NCBI RefSeq assembly: GCF_001729485.1
Contig: NZ_CP017157.1
Coordinates: 682,001-746,000, forward strand
Source of the DNA: Streptomyces lydicus
GTDB lineage: Bacteria > Actinomycetota > Actinomycetes > Streptomycetales > Streptomycetaceae
DNA length: 64,000 bases
Reading direction: 5' to 3'
Position numbers and translations under genes: made by a program. The notes below the pieces were generated by a model. That model was not told the DNA's origin. It did no database searches and was given only the letters and a program-made list of their open reading frames with translations. Positions 7,405 through 15,941 of the stretch are shown here, piece by piece. Position 1 is the first letter of the stretch. Every line of letters starts with the position of its first letter.

Positions 7405-8464
7405 CACCGCGCACGAGAAGATCCGGGTCGCCGTACTCGGCGCCAGCGGCTACACCGGTGGCGAGATGATCCGGCTGCTCCTGGAGCACCCGCAGGTGGA
7501 ACTCGCGTTCCTCTCGGCGGAGCGCGCCGCGGGCACCGCCGTCGGCAGCAGCCACCCCTGGCTGCGCAACCACCCCAAGGCGGCCGGCCTCACGTTCCGG
7601 CCGCTGCGCGAGCTCGCGGACACGGACATCGTCGATGTCGCCTTCGGCTGCCTGCCCACCGGCACACTGCCCGAGCAGCTGCCGCTGGTCGCCGACCGCG
7701 CCAAGCGCGTACTGAACCTGGGCGGTGACTTCCGGCTGCACGACGCGAAGGAGGTCAGCAGGCACTACCCGAAGACCACCGCCCACCCGCCCCTGGAGGA
7801 TTTCGCCTACTACGTACCGGAGTTGAGCCCGGGCATCCCCGACAGCCGGTTCGTCAGCCTGCCCGGGTGCATGGCCGTCACCACGATCTACGCCCTGTAC
7901 CCGCTGTTCACCGGCGACGGTCCGCTGGTCGCCGACCGGGTGGTGGTCGACGCCAAGACCGGGTCCACCGGTGGCGGCCGCGGGAGCGACGAGCAGCCGG
8001 CCGAGCGCAGTGGCAACTTCCGGGTGCACAAGCTGCACGGCCACCGGCACGCCCCGGAGGTCCAGCAGGCCCTCGCCGACTTCACGGGCGCCGTCGTCGA
8101 TCTGCGGTTCTCCACGCACAGCCTGGACGTGTCGCGCGGCATCATGGTGACCGCCTACTCCGAGCTGCGGTCCGGTGTCACCTCCCTGGACGTCAAGCGG
8201 GCCTACGCCAAGGCGTACGTCGGCAAGCCGTTCGTGCGGGTCCGCCCGGCGCCCAAGGCGCCGCAGGACTTCCCCATGCTCAAGGCCGTCACCGGCTCCA
8301 ACGTCGCCGAGGTGGCGGTCGCCGTGCGCGACGGTCAGTGCGTCACGGTGGCCGCCCTCGACAACCTGATCAAGGGTGCGGCGGGCCAGGCCATCCAGGC
8401 CATGAACCTCATCCACGGCTTCGACGAGACGGCCGGACTGCCGATCACGGCGGTGTCGCCATGA
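7397..8464 (+). CDS. lysY: LysY/ArgC-type AmCP-aminoacyl phosphate reductase
   Basis: NADPH-dependent reductase of the ArgC/LysY family (355 residues). It reduces the acyl phosphate made by LysZ to the semialdehyde while the substrate stays on the carrier. The N-terminal Rossmann motif is VLGASGYTGGEMIRLL. The catalytic Cys sits in LPGCMAVT (ArgC usually has NPGCYPT), and the LHGHRHAPEVQ segment holds the active-site His. The start is TTG 7397 with an AAGGCGG ribosome binding site; no ATG or GTG occurs in frame near the conserved N-terminus. It overlaps the aminotransferase gene by 8 bp and the next gene by 4 bp. Confidence 0.93.
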   Translation: MADTAHEKIRVAVLGASGYTGGEMIRLLLEHPQVELAFLSAERAAGTAVGSSHPWLRNHPKAAGLTFRPLRELADTDIVDVAFGCLPTGTLPEQLPLVADRAKRVLNLGGDFRLHDAKEVSRHYPKTTAHPPLEDFAYYVPELSPGIPDSRFVSLPGCMAVTTIYALYPLFTGDGPLVADRVVVDAKTGSTGGGRGSDEQPAERSGNFRVHKLHGHRHAPEVQQALADFTGAVVDLRFSTHSLDVSRGIMVTAYSELRSGVTSLDVKRAYAKAYVGKPFVRVRPAPKAPQDFPMLKAVTGSNVAEVAVAVRDGQCVTVAALDNLIKGAAGQAIQAMNLIHGFDETAGLPITAVSP

Positions 8465-10317
8465 CCCGGCCGCTGTACGTCATCAAGGCCGGCAGCGCGA
8501 CGCTCGACCGCGCGGCCATCCACAAGGAGATCGCCGACGTGGCCGCCCGTGGGGCCCGCGTGCTCCTGGTGGCGGGCGGGGCCACGGGCATCGAACGCCA
8601 CTACACGGCGATCGACCGCCCCGTCCCCACGCTCCGGCTGACCAACGGCGACGTGGTGCGCTACTGCCCTCCGGCGGAGATGGACCACCTCGTCGACGCC
8701 TACGAGCGGGTCACCCTGCCCGCCGTGGAGAGCGGCCTGCGGGCCCAGGGACTGAGCGTGTTCACGGCCGTCGGCGCCCGCAACGGCCTGGTCGTGGGCC
8801 GGGCCAACCGCCCGCTGAAGGCACTGTCGGCCGAGGACCGCCCGGTCGTGATCCGTGACCACCGGGCCGGCGTACCCGCCGAGGTCGACACCGTGGCACT
8901 GCACGCCCTGCTCGACGTGTACGACGTGGTCTGCCTGTCCCCGCCGGTCGCGGACCGGGACGGCGGCGCTCCGCTGAACGTGGACGCCGACGTACTGGCC
9001 GCGGTGCTCGCGGTCGCCCTGGACGCCGACCACCTCCGGCTGGTCACCGGCACCGCGGGACTGCTGACCGATCCGGACGCCCCGGACTCGACGCTGCGGG
9101 ACGCCTACCCGGGCGACGGCGCGCAGTACGCCGGCGGCCGGATGCGCCAGAAGGTGCGCGCGGCCGAGATCGCCCTGAAGGGCAGCAGCGCCGACGTCGC
9201 CATCACCGGTCCGCACACCATGAGCGAGGCGTCGGGCTGGACCCGGTTCTGGCGCACCCGGGGACCCGCCGACGACCTCGACCTGCTCACTCGGGCGGTC
9301 TCCGTGTCCTCGGTCTCCGGCGACGAGGCGGAACTCGCCTCCTGCCTCGCCGAGTGGTGCCGGGGGCGGGGCATCGAGGCCCACATCGACCCGGCGGGCA
9401 ACCTCGTCGCGTCCCGGGGGACCGGTTCCCGCCGGCTGCTGCTCCTGGGCCACCTCGACACGGTCCCGCACCGCTGGCCCGCCGAGTGGCGCGACGGTGA
9501 GCTGTGGGGGCGCGGCAGCGTCGACGCCAAGGGCAGCCTCGCCGCCTTCCTGGAGGTCCTCGCGGACGCGGCGGTACCCGAGGACGGCCAACTGGTCGTG
9601 ATCGGCGCGGTCGAGGAGGAGATCTCCTCCTCGAAGGGCGCGTTCCACGTCCGCGACCACCACCGGGCCGACGCCGTCGTCATCGGCGAACCCAGCGGCT
9701 CGGGGAAGCTGACCCTCGGCTACTTCGGGCTCTTCAAACTGGCGGTGACCGCCTCGGTGCCCACCGGCCACTCGGCCGGCATGGACGCGGTGTCGGCCCC
9801 GGACCGGCTGATCCGCGTCCTCGGGGAGATCCGCGCGTCGGTGCTCGGGCACGCTCCCGAGGCGCTCAGCGCGGTCATCGACATCCGCTGCGAGCGCGGC
9901 CGGGAGCGCGACCTGGCCCACGGCATCCTCAACTTCCGGGTGCCGCCGGGAGCCGACCTGGAGGCGCTGCGCACCGCCGCGCTCCAGCACGTCGGCGACG
10001 GCGTCGAGATCGAGGCGCTGCGCGCCACCCCGGGCCACAAGGGCGGCCGCTCGGGCCCCCTGGCCAAGGCATTCACCCGGGCCTTCGCCGAGGCCGGGGT
10101 CAGGCCCCGCTTCGTGGTGAAGAAGGGAACGTCGGACATGAACACCCTGGCGACCACCTGGCACGACGTGCCGATGGTGGCCTACGGGCCGGGCGACTCC
10201 GCCCTCGACCACACCGACGAGGAGCGCCTCGGCGGCGAGGAGTACCGCGCCGCCCGCGCGCTGCTCTCCGACGCGGTGAGCCGCTGGTTCGCCCTTCCGG
10301 AAGGGGACCGCCGATGA
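8461..10317 (+). CDS. LysZ-LysK fusion: AmCP-aminoacyl kinase joined to AmCP-releasing hydrolase
   Basis: A 618-residue fusion. The first part (about 1-265) is an amino-acid kinase of the ArgB/LysZ type. It has the start VIKAGSATLD, VLLVAGGATGIERHY as nucleotide/substrate loop, PLNVDADVLAAVLAVALDAD, and YAGGRMRQKVRAAEIALKGS near its end. The second part (about 275-610) is an M20-family metallohydrolase like LysK, with GHLDTVP, the bridging Asp in GSVDAKGSLAAF, the catalytic VEEEISSSKGA and a C-terminal HTDEE ligand. The kinase phosphorylates the side-chain carboxylate of the carrier-bound amino acid; the hydrolase cuts the finished amino acid from the carrier. These two steps lie at opposite ends of the pathway and are normally separate proteins. 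The start ATG overlaps the lysY stop (ATGA). Confidence 0.93.
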   Translation: MTRPLYVIKAGSATLDRAAIHKEIADVAARGARVLLVAGGATGIERHYTAIDRPVPTLRLTNGDVVRYCPPAEMDHLVDAYERVTLPAVESGLRAQGLSVFTAVGARNGLVVGRANRPLKALSAEDRPVVIRDHRAGVPAEVDTVALHALLDVYDVVCLSPPVADRDGGAPLNVDADVLAAVLAVALDADHLRLVTGTAGLLTDPDAPDSTLRDAYPGDGAQYAGGRMRQKVRAAEIALKGSSADVAITGPHTMSEASGWTRFWRTRGPADDLDLLTRAVSVSSVSGDEAELASCLAEWCRGRGIEAHIDPAGNLVASRGTGSRRLLLLGHLDTVPHRWPAEWRDGELWGRGSVDAKGSLAAFLEVLADAAVPEDGQLVVIGAVEEEISSSKGAFHVRDHHRADAVVIGEPSGSGKLTLGYFGLFKLAVTASVPTGHSAGMDAVSAPDRLIRVLGEIRASVLGHAPEALSAVIDIRCERGRERDLAHGILNFRVPPGADLEALRTAALQHVGDGVEIEALRATPGHKGGRSGPLAKAFTRAFAEAGVRPRFVVKKGTSDMNTLATTWHDVPMVAYGPGDSALDHTDEERLGGEEYRAARALLSDAVSRWFALPEGDRR

Positions 10318-11132
10318 CCGCCGTGCTGGACGGCCCCACGGGCACCGAGGCACTCGCGGCCACCCTGGCCGAACGGGCTCTGCAGGCCCGGCGGCTGGTC
10401 GTCGACATGGCGGCGTCCGAGCGCGGCTGTCATCTGGGCGGCAGCCTGTCGGTGCTCGACATCCTGATCGCCGCCCTGCACCGGGCCGCCGCCGACGACG
10501 GTACGGAGGTCGTGCTGAGCAAGGGGCACGCCGCCGCCGGCCTGTACGCCGCGCTGCACGTCAGCGGCATGCTGCCGGAGAACCCCGCGCCGCTGTACGG
10601 CCGGGCGGGCCAGCCCTACACCGGCCATCCGGGCCCCAAGGTGCCCGGCGTCCGGTTCCCCACCGGGAGCCTCGGGCACGGCGTCCCCTACGCGGCGGGC
10701 TGGGCCCTGGCCCGCCGGCTCGGCGGACAGCGCGGCCTGGGCATCGCCGTCGCCGGCGACGGCGAGCTGCAGGAAGGGCTGGTCTGGGAGACCTGCCAGG
10801 TGGCGGCGGCGCAGGAACTGGGCAACTTCGTGCTCGTCGTGGACCGCAACGGCGGGCAGAACGACGGGCTCGTCGCGGACATCTCGCCGCTGCCGCACCT
10901 CACCGAGCGGTTCGCCGCCTTCGGGTTCGAGGTCGCGGAGGTCGACGGGCACGACCCGGCCGCGCTGGGCGAACTGTTCGCCACCGACCGGTCGGCCGCC
11001 CGCAGCCCGCTGGCCGTCGTCGCCCACACCGTCAAGGGCAAGGGCGTGCCGGCCGTGGAAGGCAAGGCGGGTTCTCACTACGTGACCATCGACGCCACGC
11101 GCGCCGCGAAGTGGAAGCGAGCCATCCGATGA
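10314..11132 (+). CDS. Transketolase N-terminal subunit (TPP-binding)
   Basis: A 272-residue N-terminal half of a split transketolase. It carries the thiamine-diphosphate motif GDGELQEG followed by the usual Asn region, substrate-side His residues in LSKGHAAAGLYAAL and TGSLGHGVPYAAG, and VKGKGVPAVE near the end. With the next gene it should form the complete enzyme, moving a two-carbon ketol unit to an aldehyde. In known AmCP secondary-metabolite routes the acceptor is the carrier-bound glutamate semialdehyde, giving a seven-carbon chain. The start overlaps the preceding stop (ATGA), coupling it to LysZ-LysK. Confidence 0.94.
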   Translation: MTAVLDGPTGTEALAATLAERALQARRLVVDMAASERGCHLGGSLSVLDILIAALHRAAADDGTEVVLSKGHAAAGLYAALHVSGMLPENPAPLYGRAGQPYTGHPGPKVPGVRFPTGSLGHGVPYAAGWALARRLGGQRGLGIAVAGDGELQEGLVWETCQVAAAQELGNFVLVVDRNGGQNDGLVADISPLPHLTERFAAFGFEVAEVDGHDPAALGELFATDRSAARSPLAVVAHTVKGKGVPAVEGKAGSHYVTIDATRAAKWKRAIR

Positions 11133-12079
11133 CTCTCTCCGGCCGTGACGCCTACCGGGACGAGCTGACCACGCTCGCCGCGGAGGACACCGCCCTGGTC
11201 TGCCTGGAGGCGGACCTGGGGGGCAAGAACCACCCCTTCCAGACCGCGTACCCGGAGCGGTTCTTCAACCTGGGCATCGCCGAGGGCGCCATGGTCGACA
11301 TGGCGGCGGGACTGGCCGCCGGTGGCTACAAGCCCTTCGTCAGCACCTTCGCCCCCTTCGCGGCGCTGCGGGCCGCGGAGAGCCTGAAGCTGGCGCTGGG
11401 TTACCTGAACGCCGGGATCACCGTCGTGGCACCGTACGCGGGCGTGTCCGGGGCCTGGTTCGGCACCACCCACCACTGCCTGGAGGACTTCGCGGTGCTC
11501 CGCAGCGTGCCCGGCGTGACCATCGCGGCCCCGTACGGCGAGGCCGAGATGCGAGCGGTGGTCCGGTCCGCGGTACGCGACGGCCGGCCGCACTACATCC
11601 GCACGGGCCGGAACGCCGCGTACGAGTCACTGATCCCGGACGGCGCCGAACTCCCGCTGGTCACCTGGGAGTTCGAGGCGGCCGATCCCGAGGACGTCTG
11701 CCTGGTGTCGGTGGGCGAGGAGGGTACCCGCCTGGCGCTGGAGGCCCGCTCCGCCACCGGGGCCTCCCACGCGCATCTGGTCTACGTGGACCACGAGCAC
11801 CTGGCCGGGGCGGCCGCGGAACTGGCGGCCCGGCACACCCGGTTCGTCGTCGTCGAGGAACACCGCGGCCAGGGCGGAGTGGCCGAGGCGCTCGCGCTGC
11901 TGCTGCCCCGCTGCGAGGTGACGGGGGTGAACGCGGGCCACGACTGGCCCGCCGAGGGCGGCGACCACCACGAGGTCATGGCCCGCCTCGGCTTCGATCT
12001 GCCCGCCGTGCTGTCCGCGGTGGCCCTGCTGCGCACCGGCGCCCCGGGTCCGGTACCCGCGGGCAGCGGCGTCCGCTGA
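11129..12079 (+). CDS. Transketolase C-terminal subunit (pyrimidine-binding and C-terminal domains)
   Basis: A 316-residue partner of the upstream subunit. It has the pyrimidine-domain glutamate region FFNLGIAEGAMVDMAAGLA, the FVSTFAPFAALRAAE segment and TTHHCLEDFAVLRSVPG, all standard for split transketolases, then the C-terminal Rossmann-like domain (VDHEHLAGAAAELA, VVVEEHRGQGG). It overlaps the N-subunit gene by 4 bp (ATGA), as expected for a 1:1 complex. It ends before a 66-bp gap, the first real gap in the operon. Confidence 0.94.
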   Translation: MTLSGRDAYRDELTTLAAEDTALVCLEADLGGKNHPFQTAYPERFFNLGIAEGAMVDMAAGLAAGGYKPFVSTFAPFAALRAAESLKLALGYLNAGITVVAPYAGVSGAWFGTTHHCLEDFAVLRSVPGVTIAAPYGEAEMRAVVRSAVRDGRPHYIRTGRNAAYESLIPDGAELPLVTWEFEAADPEDVCLVSVGEEGTRLALEARSATGASHAHLVYVDHEHLAGAAAELAARHTRFVVVEEHRGQGGVAEALALLLPRCEVTGVNAGHDWPAEGGDHHEVMARLGFDLPAVLSAVALLRTGAPGPVPAGSGVR

Positions 12080-12100
12080 CCCTCACCCGTCTCTCCGCAT

Positions 12101-12130
12101 TCGCCCCGAAACTCCCCGAAACTCCCCGAA
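12101..12130 (+). repeat. Three 10-bp tandem units before the ATP-grasp gene
   Basis: TCGCCCCGAA is followed by two exact copies of ACTCCCCGAA, a 10-bp period inside the 66-bp gap between the transketolase and ATP-grasp genes. The ATP-grasp ribosome binding site AAGGAA follows at 12134-12139. It may be a protein site or a slippage product. Confidence 0.5.
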
Positions 12131-12145
12131 GACAAGGAACTTCCC

Positions 12146-13408
12146 ATGCATATCCTCATGATCGAATGCAACCCCAACGGCATCGCCGGCATCGCCAACG
12201 CCCTGGAGCTCGGGCACGACGTGACCTTCGTGTCCGCCGACCCCGACTTCTACCTCGGTGCCTCGCCGCTGGCCGAGGCCGCGTTCGCGCACGCCCGGTG
12301 CGATGTGATCAAGAGCGCGAAGGTGTTCTCCATCGACGAGCTGGAGCGGCTCGCCAAGGAGGTGCACGCGGCGAAGCCGGTGCACGGCGTCATGACCTAC
12401 AGCGAGTACCACACGGTGCACGCGGCGTCGGTGGCCCGCTCCCTCGGCCTGCCGGGCATGAGCGTCGACGGGGCCCTCAACGCCCGCCACAAGCACCGCA
12501 CCCGGCTCACCCTGCAGGACACCGACGTGCGTCAGCCGCGGTTCGTGCACGTCGCCGAGCCCACCTCCGGCGACGCGATGGAGGCCGCGGTCCGTGAGAT
12601 CGGCTTCCCGTGCGTGGTCAAGCCCTCCGACGGCACCGCGAGCCTGCACGTGCTGCTGCTCCGCGACGAGGAGGAGCTCGCCGCGTACCTCGCGGAGCTG
12701 GCGTCGGTCGCCGACTACGGGCGCGGGGTCACCCGCATCCCGGACATCGTGGTCGAGGAGTTCGTCGAGGGCGAGCTGGTCTCCGTCGAGGCATGCGTGC
12801 TCAAGGGCGGCGAGATCGTCAACCTCGGCATCACGGACCGCAACCTGAGCGGCTTCCCGTACTTCATCGAGATGGGCCTCACCTACTTCCGCGGCCACCC
12901 GCTCCAGGACGAGCTGTTCGCGATGAACGAGAAGGTTCTGGAGGGCCTCGGTATCGACTTCGGCTTCATCCACGCCGAGTACATCCTCGCCGCGGACGGC
13001 CCGGTGCTGTGCGAGGTCAACGGCCGGCTCACGGGTGGCATCGTGCCGCAGCTGATGGAGCTCTCCAGTGGCGTCAACGCCTACCTGGAGGTGATCCGCC
13101 AGGCCCTCGGCGAGCGTCCCCAGCTGCCGATCCCCGGCGACCTCATCGCCAGCGGCCACTGGTTCGGCTCCCCGGTCGAGGGCGAGCTGGTCTCCATCGG
13201 CTTCGACCGGATCAAGGACGCGCCCGGCTTCGTCGAGGCCCTCGCGTACGCCAAGCCGGGCCGCCAGGTGTCGCGCCTGTCGAAGAGCAACTTCGACTGG
13301 CTCGGCCACCTCATCTTCACCGGCAAGGACCGGGACGAGGCGGCCGGCCGCGTCCAGGCGGCGCTGGACGACATCGAGTTCACCCTCTCCGTGCAGGTGG
13401 CCCGATGA
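12146..13408 (+). CDS. ATP-grasp carboxylate-amine ligase (BacD-like)
   Basis: A 420-residue ATP-grasp enzyme of the L-amino-acid-ligase/carbamoyl-phosphate-synthase-like kind, distinct from the LysX type. ATP-grasp features are FPCVVKPSDGTASLHV (phosphate loop and adenine side), IVVEEFVEGELVSVEA, and the metal-binding FGFIHAEYILAADGP/LCEVNGRLTG. An N-terminal Rossmann-like domain precedes these. Enzymes of this group activate a carboxylate as acyl phosphate and join it to an amine. It is the best candidate in the cluster for joining the AmCP-derived amino acid to another acid, for example the thiazoline acid from the PKS-NRPS; that partner choice is inference. It overlaps the amidohydrolase gene by 4 bp. 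Confidence 0.85.
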   Translation: MHILMIECNPNGIAGIANALELGHDVTFVSADPDFYLGASPLAEAAFAHARCDVIKSAKVFSIDELERLAKEVHAAKPVHGVMTYSEYHTVHAASVARSLGLPGMSVDGALNARHKHRTRLTLQDTDVRQPRFVHVAEPTSGDAMEAAVREIGFPCVVKPSDGTASLHVLLLRDEEELAAYLAELASVADYGRGVTRIPDIVVEEFVEGELVSVEACVLKGGEIVNLGITDRNLSGFPYFIEMGLTYFRGHPLQDELFAMNEKVLEGLGIDFGFIHAEYILAADGPVLCEVNGRLTGGIVPQLMELSSGVNAYLEVIRQALGERPQLPIPGDLIASGHWFGSPVEGELVSIGFDRIKDAPGFVEALAYAKPGRQVSRLSKSNFDWLGHLIFTGKDRDEAAGRVQAALDDIEFTLSVQVAR

Positions 13409-14700
13409 CGCGCGTCGCGATCCCGGAGCTGGACCCGACGGCGGTCTTCGACGTCACCGTCGAGGACGGGCACTTCTCCGGCATCCGGCCCGTCGGCGAG
13501 CGGACGGCCGAGGACCCCGCGACGCCCGAGCTGTGGCCGGGCTTCGTCGAGACCCACGCCCACGTGGGCCTGCCCGCCAACTTCGACGACTCGCTGGAGG
13601 ACGCCCGCATCGTCGCGCTGCAGTACCTGTACAGCGGCGTCACGCACGTCGTCGACATGTTCGGATTCCCGCTGGTCAAGGACGTCTGGGAGCAGGGCCG
13701 CGCGGAATCGGCGCTGCCCTACCCGGAGCTGGTGCACTGCGGTTACGCGGCCACCGCGATGACGAACGCGGCCGGCCTCACCGGCCACGGCGTCGAGTTC
13801 CCCGCCCCGGTACACATGATCGCCACCGAGACCGACCTGGAACACGCGATACGTTCCAACGTCGAACGCGGCGGCACCTTCCTCAAGGTGATGTTCACGG
13901 ACGGCACCGAACAGCCGGGCAGCCCGGTGAAGTTCTCCCGGCTGTCCCGGCGGGTGCTCGAATTCACCGCCCGGATCGCCGCCGAGCGCGGCATCACCGC
14001 GGTCATCGACTGCAACACCCTCCAGGAGACCCGCTGGGCCTACGAGTGCGGCTTCCGCCTCTTCGCCCACACGGTGCGCGACCGGACGCTCGACGCGGCC
14101 GACTGGAAGGAGTTCGAGGGGGCCCGCTTCGTCTCCACCCTGGCCGGCCTGCGCACCATGATCATGACGGGCGACGAGTTCCGGGCCGAGTACGGGCGCG
14201 AGGGCTTCGCCGAGACCCAGGACCTCCGCAACCGGGAGTTCTCCCAGTCCATCGAGAAGCCCTACGGCATCGAGTTCGGCTGCCAGGAGACCCGCACGGC
14301 GGCGCTGGCCGACATGCGCCGCAACGCCCTGGCCACCCTGCACGAGGGCAAGCTGCTGATCGGCACCGACTCGGGCAACACGGGCGCGTACCACGGCTAC
14401 TCGTTCCTGAGCGAACTCGACCTGCTGCGCGGCGACGACGCCTCGCTCACCGAGCCGCTGCGGCGCCAGGCAACGGTCGGCGGCCGCCGCTACTTCGACG
14501 AGCTGAGCGGCGACCCGCGCGGGACCCATCCGCTGAGCGTCGGCGCGGCCGCCACCTACAACCTGCACGCCCCGGGCCGGCCGCTGTCCGCCCTCCCGCT
14601 GCGCACGGTCGTCCGGGGCGTGCCGATCGACCGGCAGGCCGTCGCGCGCACCATCGCCGGGCTGCGTGCCGCCGGGGCGGACCGGAAGGAGGAGTCTTGA
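13405..14700 (+). CDS. Amidohydrolase-superfamily metal-dependent hydrolase
   Basis: A 431-residue TIM-barrel amidohydrolase. It has the HxH metal site in ETHAHVG, a candidate bridging Lys in GGTFLKVMF, a further His in LFAHTV, and the conserved Asp in LLIGTDSG. Overall it is closest to cytosolic imidazolonepropionase/prolidase-like amidohydrolases. There is no signal peptide. Its tight coupling to the ATP-grasp ligase (ATGA upstream) suggests it acts on the amide made by that ligase, or that it drives a cyclodehydration or ring opening. The start of the MFS gene overlaps its stop. Confidence 0.82.
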   Translation: MTRVAIPELDPTAVFDVTVEDGHFSGIRPVGERTAEDPATPELWPGFVETHAHVGLPANFDDSLEDARIVALQYLYSGVTHVVDMFGFPLVKDVWEQGRAESALPYPELVHCGYAATAMTNAAGLTGHGVEFPAPVHMIATETDLEHAIRSNVERGGTFLKVMFTDGTEQPGSPVKFSRLSRRVLEFTARIAAERGITAVIDCNTLQETRWAYECGFRLFAHTVRDRTLDAADWKEFEGARFVSTLAGLRTMIMTGDEFRAEYGREGFAETQDLRNREFSQSIEKPYGIEFGCQETRTAALADMRRNALATLHEGKLLIGTDSGNTGAYHGYSFLSELDLLRGDDASLTEPLRRQATVGGRRYFDELSGDPRGTHPLSVGAAATYNLHAPGRPLSALPLRTVVRGVPIDRQAVARTIAGLRAAGADRKEES

Positions 14701-15941
14701 ACAAGGAACGCACACGCGCACTCGTCGGCGTGACCGGGGGCATCCTCCTGGCGAACGTGGGGAGTTACATCTGGTTCCCCGTGCTCGTCGCCACCCTCGG
14801 CGGGACCGACAGCGGCTTCTGGGCGGGCGTGGTCATGTGTATGACGTACGTCGGCCGGCTGCTCGCCACCTTCTGCTACGAGGGGATCTCGGCACGCGCC
14901 GGTGTCCGCGGGGGCGTGTTCCTCGGTACCGCGCTGGAAGCCGTCGCGCTCGGGCTCATGGGGTTCACCGACGGCGTGCTCTGGTACAGCGTGCTGGCGT
15001 TCTTCATCGGCTTCGGATCGGGAACGTCCTTCCCGGGGCTGAAGAACGTCCTGGTCTCCTTTCCCGAGGAGGCACGCCCCAAGGCGTTCTCCGCGTTCCA
15101 GATGGCGGGGCAGGTCGGTCTCTTCGGCGGCGCACTGCTGGGCGCCGCACTGGCGCACGTGGAGCTGCGGACCCTGTTCTCGGTGGTCTTCGCGTTCTTC
15201 ATCGGCTTCTGCCTGATCACCTCGGCGCTGATCCCCCGGGGCGGCTTCGGCAGCGCCGAAGCCGCCGGCGCCCGCGCCCCGCTGTTCAGCCTGACCGCGT
15301 TCAAGGGCATCGAAGTGCGCGGTGCCACCCGCTACTTCCTGCTGTCCGCCGCGTTCTGGTTCCTGTCCCTGGGCTTCGTGGTCGGCATCCCGCTGCACAT
15401 GGCGGCATACGTCCCGCAGTGGGCGCCGTCCTCGCCGTTCTGGATCACCGGTCTCAGTATCCTGGTGCTCCAGTACCCGCTGTTCAAGCTGCTCAACAAG
15501 CGATTCAGCCCGGGTGCGGTGATGGCCGTCGGCCTGGCCGGGATGACCGTCGCGTTCGTCTCCTTCGGGGCCGGCCGCACCGGCCCCTGGGTGGTGGTCG
15601 GCTGTCTGACCGTGGTGCTCGGCGAGATCCTCTTCGTGCCGTCGTTCGACCTCTGGATCGCCCGCAGGGTTCCCGAGCACCGACTGGCCAAGGCCATGGG
15701 CGCGATGCACTTCTTCCGCAGCGCGGGGAACATGTTCGGCTCGCTCGCCGCGGGAATCCTGTTCGACCTGTCACGGTCCCTCGATGTGGCGGGCGGCAAC
15801 TGGTACGTCGCGGCCCTGCTGGCGGCGGGTTGCGCACTCATCTGCCTGAGCAGCCGGAACTCCGGGGCAGCCGACGAGGCCCGGGGGACCGGGGACACCG
15901 ACGACACCGAGAAAGAAGAAAAGGTGAGGGAGAATGCCTGA
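14697..15941 (+). CDS. MFS transporter, probable product exporter
   Basis: A 414-residue major-facilitator protein with about 12 hydrophobic helices. ISARAGVRGG after helix 2 is the loop position where MFS proteins carry a charged motif, and a charged, disordered C-terminus (DTDDTEKEEK) follows the last helix. The start is TTG 14697, directly after a strong GAAGGAGGAG ribosome binding site and overlapping the amidohydrolase stop; the encoded MNKERTR start fits a cytoplasmic N-terminus. It is placed inside the biosynthetic operon and is therefore the likely exporter or self-resistance pump. It overlaps the next gene by 8 bp. Confidence 0.85.
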   Translation: MNKERTRALVGVTGGILLANVGSYIWFPVLVATLGGTDSGFWAGVVMCMTYVGRLLATFCYEGISARAGVRGGVFLGTALEAVALGLMGFTDGVLWYSVLAFFIGFGSGTSFPGLKNVLVSFPEEARPKAFSAFQMAGQVGLFGGALLGAALAHVELRTLFSVVFAFFIGFCLITSALIPRGGFGSAEAAGARAPLFSLTAFKGIEVRGATRYFLLSAAFWFLSLGFVVGIPLHMAAYVPQWAPSSPFWITGLSILVLQYPLFKLLNKRFSPGAVMAVGLAGMTVAFVSFGAGRTGPWVVVGCLTVVLGEILFVPSFDLWIARRVPEHRLAKAMGAMHFFRSAGNMFGSLAAGILFDLSRSLDVAGGNWYVAALLAAGCALICLSSRNSGAADEARGTGDTDDTEKEEKVRENA

